Below, in pieces: positions 1-3,392 of a DNA stretch of 5,993 nt. The stretch spans positions 1 through 5,993 of the forward strand of contig CACYQE010000051.1 of NCBI GenBank assembly GCA_902776515.1. Direction: 5' to 3'. Source of the DNA: an uncultured Pseudomonadota bacterium (lineage in GTDB: Bacteria > Pseudomonadota > Alphaproteobacteria > Rs-D84). Each line of letters opens with the position of its first letter. Positions within the stretch are counted from its first letter, which is position 1. Made by a program: the position numbers and the translations under genes. Under the pieces are notes generated by a model, which saw nothing but the letters and a program-made list of their open reading frames with translations, was not told the origin of the DNA and did not search any database.

Positions 1-18
1 GTCTTTGATGTCATCCAT
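1..18 (-). CDS. Possible start of a downstream gene (first 6 codons only)
   Basis: On the minus strand an ATG at position 18 opens a frame reading MDDIKD and running off the left edge. It is preceded, after 8 nt, by AAGGGG (32 to 27), a good Shine-Dalgarno match. It starts 38 bp after the stop of the dus gene on the same strand, so it could be the next gene of the same transcript. No terminator-like hairpin separates them. An in-frame competitor is not excluded: another ATG begins at 14 in a different frame, but its spacing from the ribosome binding site is poorer. Six residues are too few to identify a product. Confidence 0.3.
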
Positions 19-56
19 AGCTTGGACCCCTTGGCTGTTACAGTCTTATAATAACT

Positions 57-980
57 CTATATATTCACAACGCAACCCCAAAATTTTAAAATTTCACTTT
101 TTAATTCTTCTGCATCGGTTATTTGATTTATTTTTATACGAAAATCACTGGAACTGGGCATCCCAGCCGAATACCACGCCAAATGTTTCCTAAACATTGG
201 AACGCCCGCACGTTTTCCGTAATAATCCAGAACCAAATCCAGATGTTTTAAAACGATATCCCCAACATTTTTCGGTGTTTTCGCGATCCCGGTAATTTGT
301 CCCAACACCCAGGGTCGTCCGAACAACGCACGCCCTAACATCACACCGCTGTATCCAAGTCCTGAAAGTTTTTCCACATCGTCCACATTTTTTATATCGC
401 CATTTGCAATAACCGGAATTGGCATATCAGAAACGTCCGGATGAACAGCAACCCCAGTATATAACTGGGCACGTGTTCGACCATGTAAAGTAACCCAACT
501 TGCACCATTGTCAGCAGCGACATGCACCAAATCACGCCAATTCTGGTGTTCCGCATCCCAACCCAACCTGGTTTTAACAGATACAGGTATTTTTACCGCA
601 TTGACCACCGCATTTATAATTTGACCAGCCAACCGATGGTCACACATCAAAAACGCCCCTGCCCCCGCACGTGTTGCAACTTTTGGAACCGGACATCCCA
701 TATTAATATCAACCCATTTTGCACCCTGGGATTCTAAAATCTGAGCGGCATCCGCCATCAATTCCGGCACTGCACCGAAAATTTGTGCACCGATATTACC
801 TTCGTCAGAATAGTCATCAAAATTTCTGATGCAATTTTTATGTCGTCCAACCAACGAATGACAAGATATCATTTCGGTAACCAAGGATGCTTCTGGTGCA
901 AACATACGAAGCACCTGACGAAACGGCTTGTCAGAAATTCCTGCAAGAGGTGCAGCAAAAATTTGATTCTTGTTATACAT
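57..980 (-). CDS. dusB: tRNA-dihydrouridine synthase, DusB-like
   Basis: Flavin-dependent enzyme that reduces specific uridines in the tRNA D-loop to dihydrouridine, in the cytosol. The 307-residue product has the family layout. An N-terminal FMN-barrel strand reads APLAGISDKPFR (residues 10-21), followed by TEMIS (35-39). The active-site segment DINMGCPVPKV (91-101) carries the catalytic-acid cysteine C96. VKTRLGW follows (135-141), then LHGRTR (165-170), VIANGDI (190-196) and a phosphate-binding GVMLGRALFGRPW stretch. The HGRTR and NMGCP..KV forms point to DusB/NifR3 rather than DusA or DusC, and length is close to the usual 310-340. The start at 980 was chosen because homology begins a few residues later (QIFAAPLAG). 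The longer frame to 1067 would run across the divergent ftsB start. No Shine-Dalgarno is visible, and a promoter ending 7 nt upstream suggests a leaderless mRNA. The exact Dus subfamily is inferred; the Dus family itself is clear. Confidence 0.93.
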   Translation of the reverse strand: MYNKNQIFAAPLAGISDKPFRQVLRMFAPEASLVTEMISCHSLVGRHKNCIRNFDDYSDEGNIGAQIFGAVPELMADAAQILESQGAKWVDINMGCPVPKVATRAGAGAFLMCDHRLAGQIINAVVNAVKIPVSVKTRLGWDAEHQNWRDLVHVAADNGASWVTLHGRTRAQLYTGVAVHPDVSDMPIPVIANGDIKNVDDVEKLSGLGYSGVMLGRALFGRPWVLGQITGIAKTPKNVGDIVLKHLDLVLDYYGKRAGVPMFRKHLAWYSAGMPSSSDFRIKINQITDAEELKSEILKFWGCVVNI

Positions 981-992
981 TTGTGATATAAT
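963..992 (+). promoter_or_regulatory. Sigma-70-type promoter for ftsB, leaderless geometry
   Basis: TTGATT (963-968) and a perfect TATAAT (987-992) are separated by 18 bp. The -10 box ends 7 nt before the ATG at 1000, so transcription would begin at or next to the start codon. The -35 box lies inside the divergent dus coding region. No Shine-Dalgarno lies between the -10 box and the ATG, consistent with leaderless translation. The hexamers are seen directly; promoter activity is inferred. Confidence 0.6.
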
Positions 993-1016
993 GGCACGTA
1001 TGAAAGACAAAATCAA
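988..1016 (-). promoter_or_regulatory. Mirror-image promoter for dus, leaderless geometry
   Basis: On the minus strand TTGATT (1016 to 1011) is followed after 17 bp by CATTAT (993 to 988), four of six matches to the -10 consensus. Exactly 7 nt then separate it from the dus ATG at 980. This reproduces the geometry of the ftsB promoter on the other strand, and the two -10 boxes overlap, so the polymerases should compete. The -10 match is weaker than the ftsB one. Confidence 0.4.
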
Positions 1017-1326
1017 AAATTTATTTAACTTTATTGGCCGTGCCTGGCGTGGTGGTCTGTATGGCAAGACCGGGGTATTATTGTTGATATTTGCGGTATT
1101 TATGTTTATCCGTCTTTTCTGTGGTCAGGTTAACGTCAGCAAATTTGTTATCAGTATATGGCATTTAAATTCGGAAAAAACCGAATTGGTTAACGAACAG
1201 AAAAAATTGGAAACAATCCGTTTGCACATAAAATTACTTGAAAAATACAGCCCCGATTACGTTGGCGAATTGGGGCTGCGTTATCTTAATATTGGTGACC
1301 CTAAATTCAAGGTCTTGAAAATTTAA
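1000..1326 (+). CDS. ftsB: FtsB/DivIC-family septum formation initiator protein
   Basis: Small bitopic division protein that, in the known family, joins FtsL and FtsQ in the divisome and helps activate septal wall synthesis. The 108-residue product has a short basic cytoplasmic N-terminus (MKDKIKNLFNF), one membrane helix (about 24-41) and a periplasmic heptad-rich coiled coil (about 44-84, with NSEKTELVNEQKKLE). It ends in a family-type tail, SPDYVGELGLRYLNIGDP (84-101). Size and topology match FtsB. The start at 1000 was chosen because the -10 box overlaps the in-frame ATG at 991 and no Shine-Dalgarno serves either codon. Transcription from the promoter at 963-992 would begin at the 1000 codon. 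In many Alphaproteobacteria ftsB sits beside eno and pdhA; here it faces dus. Its stop codon interlocks with that of tspO. Assignment rests on architecture plus the C-terminal motif, so a divergent FtsL-like protein is a remote alternative. Confidence 0.75.
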   Translation: MKDKIKNLFNFIGRAWRGGLYGKTGVLLLIFAVFMFIRLFCGQVNVSKFVISIWHLNSEKTELVNEQKKLETIRLHIKLLEKYSPDYVGELGLRYLNIGDPKFKVLKI

Positions 1327-1805
1327 TTCATCAAAACGATGTATGCGTTCAAATAAAAGGCAAACATCAACCACAATAAATACGGTATGACGCAATATGC
1401 GGCACGCTTATCAAACGTATTGAATACGCGTGCCATATACGCGGACACAACAAACAACAACAATAAAATTACCAAAGCCGCCGATGGCATATAGGCACCA
1501 AAGAAACTGTATGTCCACAAAGCGTTCAAAAACATTTGTGTTATGAACAAGCCATAGGCCAATTTTTTATCGGCTTTCTTTTTAACAGATATTATTATAA
1601 AGTATAACGCGATACCCAATAATGCATATAAAATTGTCCACGCAACACTAAATAACCATCCAGGCGGTGTCAATCCAGATTTTATCAATTCGACATACCA
1701 TAAATTTGAATCGCCGTGTGGTGTGAAAAACACCCCGAAAATTCCTGGTAAAAAAGATATAACTAATGCAATGATACACCAAATGCATTTTTGAAATTTT
1801 GTCAT
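1323..1805 (-). CDS. tspO: TspO/MBR family tryptophan-rich membrane protein
   Basis: Five-helix membrane protein of the translocator/peripheral benzodiazepine receptor family. Bacterial members bind tetrapyrroles and are linked to stress or oxygen-responsive regulation. The 160-residue product is full length. Diagnostic segments are LTPPGWLFSVAWTILYALLG (45-64), FLNALWTYSFFG (92-103) and PYLLWLMFAFYLNAYIVLMN (141-160). Helices fall near 9-27, 50-73, 84-102, 107-128 and 138-158. The start at 1805 has a perfect AAGGAGGT five bases upstream; the longer frame to 1862 adds 19 unrelated residues and was rejected. It is monocistronic as far as can be seen, convergent with ftsB, with no room for a terminator between their stops. 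It lies downstream of a repeat-filled region, which may carry its regulation. No tetrapyrrole-pathway gene is in the window, so its ligand cannot be inferred here. Confidence 0.94.
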   Translation of the reverse strand: MTKFQKCIWCIIALVISFLPGIFGVFFTPHGDSNLWYVELIKSGLTPPGWLFSVAWTILYALLGIALYFIIISVKKKADKKLAYGLFITQMFLNALWTYSFFGAYMPSAALVILLLLFVVSAYMARVFNTFDKRAAYCVIPYLLWLMFAFYLNAYIVLMN

Positions 1806-1810
1806 ATTAA

Positions 1811-1818
1811 ACCTCCTT
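1811..1818 (-). promoter_or_regulatory. Strong Shine-Dalgarno of tspO
   Basis: AAGGAGGT on the minus strand (1818 to 1811), five bases before the ATG at 1805. It fixes the tspO start. It also shows that this genome uses canonical Shine-Dalgarno sites, making the lack of one at dus and ftsB meaningful. Confidence 0.9.
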
Positions 1819-1824
1819 GATTTC

Positions 1825-1853
1825 CATATATTCAAGGTATCACAAAGCATCAA
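1825..1853 (-). promoter_or_regulatory. Possible tspO promoter
   Basis: TTGATG (1853 to 1848) and TATATG (1830 to 1825) on the minus strand are 17 bp apart, just outside the repeat cassette. The predicted start would fall at the edge of the ribosome binding site, leaving a very short leader. That makes it only a tentative call. Confidence 0.3.
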
Positions 1854-1880
1854 TATCAACAACAGGAAACAATTCTGGGT

Positions 1881-1922
1881 GTGGGTGGTGGTTTGTGGTT
1901 AGTGGGTCGGGGTTAGTAAATC
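1881..1922 (+). repeat. Degenerate GT-rich heptamer tandem, left arm
   Basis: Six consecutive 7-base units, GTGGGTG, GTGGTTT, GTGGTTA, GTGGGTC, GGGGTTA and GTAAATC, are in register, the last leading straight into the TCGTCA unit. The strand asymmetry (G/T on plus, almost no C) is striking. The reverse-complement counterpart is at 2094-2134. Confidence 0.6.
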
Positions 1923-1960
1923 GTCATACCGGCACCTTTTTCGTCACCCCGGTGCCCCTT

Positions 1961-1993
1961 TCGTCACCCCGGCGTAGGCCGGGACCTCGTCAG
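1961..1993 (+). repeat. TCGTCA hairpin unit, copy 1
   Basis: The unit begins TCGTCA, has a 6-bp stem CCCGGC/GCCGGG closed by a GTAG loop (1968-1983), and ends ACCTCGTCAG. It aligns base for base with the units at 2001-2033 and 2065-2095. Copy 1 lacks the two extra outer pairs the other copies have. Confidence 0.65.
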
Positions 1994-2000
1994 TTTTTTC

Positions 2001-2033
2001 TCGTCATCCCGATGAAAATCGGGATCTCGTCAG
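2001..2033 (+). repeat. TCGTCA hairpin unit, copy 2
   Basis: Exactly 40 bp downstream of copy 1 and the same length. The 8-bp stem ATCCCGAT/ATCGGGAT (2006-2013 with 2018-2025) is closed by a GAAA tetraloop, and the unit ends ATCTCGTCAG. Stem bases differ from copy 1 in paired fashion. Confidence 0.7.
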
Positions 2034-2064
2034 ACTTTGTCGCGGATTAGTCTCAGGCGGTTAT

Positions 2065-2095
2065 AACGAGATACCGGCTTTCGCCGGTATGACGA
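2065..2095 (-). repeat. TCGTCA hairpin unit, copy 3, inverted
   Basis: Read on the minus strand it begins TCGTCA, then has an 8-bp stem ATACCGGC/GCCGGTAT around a GAAA loop (2090 to 2071), then ATCTCGTT. Its orientation is opposite to copies 1 and 2, making it the inner part of the right inverted arm. It shares the GAAA loop with copy 2 although the stem bases differ. Confidence 0.7.
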
Positions 2096-2134
2096 TTCAC
2101 ACCCCACAAACCACTAATCACATACACTAACCAC
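2094..2134 (-). repeat. Degenerate GT-rich heptamer tandem, right arm
   Basis: On the minus strand the units read GTGGTTA, GTGTATG, TGATTA (one base short), GTGGTTT, GTGGGGT and GTGAATC, running into the inverted TCGTCA unit. It mirrors the left arm in both period and junction. Confidence 0.55.
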
Positions 2135-2173
2135 TCATGAACCTTTTATGGTTCTCGTCCTGGGACACACGGA

Positions 2174-2210
2174 CAAATAAAAAACGCCATAACTGGCGTT
2201 TCTTTATTTG
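2174..2210 (-). terminator. Rho-independent terminator, duplicated copy
   Basis: Identical to the tRNA terminator at 2358-2394: stem AAACGCCA/TGGCGTTT with a 4-base loop, extended by A/T pairs and followed by a T-run on the minus strand. Here it follows only a tRNA fragment. It would serve as a second barrier to read-through toward tspO. Confidence 0.75.
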
Positions 2211-2229
2211 TGGCGTGCCCAGCAGGACT
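2211..2229 (-). pseudogene. Orphan 3' end of tRNA-Arg(UCU)
   Basis: Nineteen bases identical to the 3' end of the intact tRNA-Arg, from the T-loop (AGTCCTGC) through the acceptor strand, discriminator G and encoded CCA. The rest of the tRNA is absent: bases 2230-2287 bear no resemblance to its 5' part. It cannot form a tRNA. It is either an attachment-site copy or a recombination scar. Confidence 0.8.
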
Positions 2230-2322
2230 GTAATTCCCATACCGCATTAATGCGTTATAGGCCCCTTTCGCATCGTATGATTCAAACTTCGCTCTCGCTC
2301 GTTTTCATCAACTTTCTGCTCC
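2230..2322. other. 93-bp unique segment between the direct repeats
   Basis: This is the only sequence enclosed by the two repeat copies. It has no coding character and no resemblance to the tRNA 5' half. A perfect 12-bp palindrome, CGCATTAATGCG, sits at 2243-2254. It could be the residue of an excised or deleted integrated element, but its origin cannot be told from the window. Confidence 0.4.
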
Positions 2323-2413
2323 GAACCTTTTACGGTTCTCGTCCTGGGACACACAAACAAATAAAAAACGCCATAACTGGCGTTTCTTTATTTGTGGCGT
2401 GCCCAGCAGGACT
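2323..2413 (-). repeat. 91-bp direct repeat, copy B (within the intact tRNA locus)
   Basis: This is the functional-locus copy of the repeat at 2139-2229. It starts in the T-loop of the intact tRNA-Arg and extends past the terminator to a GAACC/GGTTC hairpin (2323-2338). The loop base of that hairpin differs between copies while the stem is conserved. Confidence 0.85.
2358..2394 (-). terminator. Rho-independent terminator of tRNA-Arg
   Basis: It begins immediately after the encoded CCA. The GC-rich stem AAACGCCA/TGGCGTTT (2366-2373 with 2378-2385) has a 4-base loop. A further seven A/T pairs and a C-G pair extend it, with one bulged base, and a T-rich run follows on the minus strand. The A/T arms are nearly symmetric, so it may also stop plus-strand transcription. 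Confidence 0.85.
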
Positions 2414-2471
2414 CGAACCTGCAACCTATTGCTTAGAAGGCAATTGCTCTATCCAATTGAGCCATGGGCAC
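2395..2471 (-). tRNA. tRNA-Arg (anticodon UCU, reads AGA/AGG)
   Basis: The full cloverleaf is visible. The acceptor GTGCCCA pairs with TGGGCAC, with discriminator G; the D-stem is GCTC/GAGC with GG in the loop. The anticodon stem is ATTGC/GCAAT around loop CTTCTAA, anticodon TCT at 2437 to 2435. The T-stem is GCAGG/CCTGC with loop TTCGAGT. The body is 74 nt and CCA is encoded (2397 to 2395). A terminator follows at once. The T-loop is the breakpoint of the 91-bp duplication, so this gene may have served as an integration target. Confidence 0.97.
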
Positions 2472-2484
2472 GTATTGTCCAAGT

Positions 2485-2512
2485 ATTGTAATGACTTTTT
2501 CCAAAAAAACAA
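2485..2512 (-). promoter_or_regulatory. Promoter of tRNA-Arg
   Basis: Minus-strand TTGTTT (2512 to 2507) and TACAAT (2490 to 2485, five of six matches) are 16 bp apart. They sit in the 45-bp gap after mscS, predicting a leader of about 7 nt before the tRNA. No terminator separates mscS from the tRNA, so read-through from the operon could also supply it. Confidence 0.5.
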
Positions 2513-2516
2513 CATT

Positions 2517-3377
2517 TTATTTTTGAATATGGACATCAATTTGCGGAAACGGAAAGTGTATTTTCTTTTTCGGCAACCGTTTATAAATAGCCTCTAACAT
2601 ATCACCCTTGCTGGGAACATTATCTACAAACTTGGTCCAATACCAAACGGTCAAAACGACCGCATTATCGCCCAAATCAGACACAAAAACATCAATATCT
2701 TTATTTTTCAACACACGCTTGTCAGCCGATATTATTGCGGTTATTTCCCTGCGTGCAACATCAACATCATCACCGTATGAAATCGCGATACTTAATTCAG
2801 CCCGCCGTGTGTTCGTATCCGACAAATTTGTAATCTGACCATTTGCCAACGTGCCATTAGGCAACAAAACCACTTGGTTATCAAACGTATGAATTTCTGT
2901 ATTAAAAATCATTATTTTTTTAACAACGCCTGTTTTACCGCCAGCTTCGATAACATCACCAACCTTGAATGGTTTAAGGAACATAATAATAATTCCACCG
3001 GCAAAATTCTGCATAGTCCCCGACAGTGCCATACCAACAGCCAACGAAGCCGCACCCAAAACAGCGACAATTGATGTCATTTGCACGCCGACCGTGGTCA
3101 ATGAAATTATCACAACAAAAATTCGCAAAATTATATTTACAAACGAAGACAAAAACGAAACCAACGATGCATCCAAACTACGCCGCATTAACAAACGCTT
3201 GAACGAATTAGCCAAACGTTTAGCCAGCCACATACCACCGGCCAAAACCAATACCGAGGCCAACAATTTTAATCCAAAATTTACCGCTAAATCGGTTACC
3301 GATGACAGCAAGTTTTGCAAATTTTGTGTGGTTTCGTGCAACTGTTCCGGCACAGCCTTGATTACATCCGTTTCCAT
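2517..3377 (-). CDS. mscS: Small-conductance mechanosensitive channel, MscS family
   Basis: Inner-membrane homoheptameric channel that opens under membrane tension to release solutes on hypo-osmotic shock. The 286-residue product is the same length as E. coli MscS. TM1 lies at about 30-52 and TM2 at about 75-97. The pore helix TM3 (about 100-132) carries the hallmark small-residue pattern AVLGAASLAVGMALSGT and Q123-N124. KPFKVGDVI (135-143) opens the beta domain, followed by a VLLPNGTLANGQITN stretch and a C-terminal FPFPQIDVHIQ that matches the end of MscS. The start at 3377 was chosen because GGGGGT lies 7 nt upstream. An alternative TTG at 3392 would add only five residues. It begins 15 bp after the stop of the cysteine-rich gene, so the two are probably co-transcribed and possibly coupled. 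Confidence 0.95.
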   Translation of the reverse strand: METDVIKAVPEQLHETTQNLQNLLSSVTDLAVNFGLKLLASVLVLAGGMWLAKRLANSFKRLLMRRSLDASLVSFLSSFVNIILRIFVVIISLTTVGVQMTSIVAVLGAASLAVGMALSGTMQNFAGGIIIMFLKPFKVGDVIEAGGKTGVVKKIMIFNTEIHTFDNQVVLLPNGTLANGQITNLSDTNTRRAELSIAISYGDDVDVARREITAIISADKRVLKNKDIDVFVSDLGDNAVVLTVWYWTKFVDNVPSKGDMLEAIYKRLPKKKIHFPFPQIDVHIQK

Positions 3378-3384
3378 ATCACAT

Positions 3385-3390
3385 ACCCCC
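3385..3390 (-). promoter_or_regulatory. Ribosome binding site of mscS
   Basis: GGGGGT on the minus strand, 7 nt before the ATG at 3377. It can pair with the CCUCC core through one wobble, and it lies just after the preceding gene's TAA. It decides for the ATG over the TTG at 3392. Confidence 0.55.
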
Positions 3391-3392
3391 AA

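Larger units (their letters stand above)
1881..2136. repeat. Inverted-repeat-bounded repeat cassette (MITE- or REP-cluster-like)
   Basis: This non-coding block has matching ends in inverted orientation. Each end is a GT-rich heptamer tract running into the same 16-base string, AATCGTCATACCGGC plus its preceding purine-rich base. The left copy is on the plus strand to about 1933 and the right copy on the minus strand from about 2097 down to 2083. Between them are two complete direct hairpin units (1961-1993, 2001-2033) and two truncated starts (1921, 1941). The unit starts 1921, 1941, 1961 and 2001 fall on a 20-bp grid. No open frame with protein character is present. The layout resembles a miniature inverted-repeat element or a REP cluster; mobility is inferred only. 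Confidence 0.6.
2139..2229 (-). repeat. 91-bp direct repeat, copy A (tRNA-distal)
   Basis: This copy matches 2323-2413 at a constant offset of 184 bp, with only three differences (2149, 2171, 2172). Read on the minus strand it contains the last 16 bases of tRNA-Arg plus CCA, the tRNA terminator hairpin, and a small GAACC/GGTTC hairpin. Similarity stops abruptly at both ends, as at a recombination junction. Confidence 0.85.

Noticed and set aside
33..45. Short palindrome CTGTTACAG after dus as a terminator
   Set aside because: The stem is only four pairs with essentially no loop and no following T-run on the minus strand.
981..1067. N-terminal extension of dus to position 1067
   Set aside because: The extra 29 residues are basic and unlike any Dus N-terminus, and would lie antisense to the ftsB start; family similarity begins just after the ATG at 980.
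1806..1862. N-terminal extension of tspO to position 1862
   Set aside because: A perfect Shine-Dalgarno lies five bases before the ATG at 1805, and the resulting 160-residue length is typical for TspO.
1921..2033. CRISPR array
   Set aside because: The regular TCGTCA starts are only 20 bp apart, the units are themselves hairpins with no spacers of constant length, one copy is inverted, and no cas-like gene is present.
1817..2050. Plus-strand open frame of 77 codons through the repeat cassette
   Set aside because: It translates the GT tract and TCGTCA units, giving low-complexity V/G/S/P/R sequence, with no ribosome binding site and no conserved look.
2472..2516. Terminator between mscS and tRNA-Arg
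   Set aside because: There is a T-run after the mscS stop but no stem before it; the gap is better explained as the tRNA promoter.
2208..2597. Plus-strand open frame of 129 codons with a cysteine-containing middle
   Set aside because: Its middle is the antisense translation of tRNA-Arg (the familiar CPAGLEPATYCLEGNCSIQLSHG-type artefact), and its ends are antisense to the terminator and mscS. It has no ribosome binding site.
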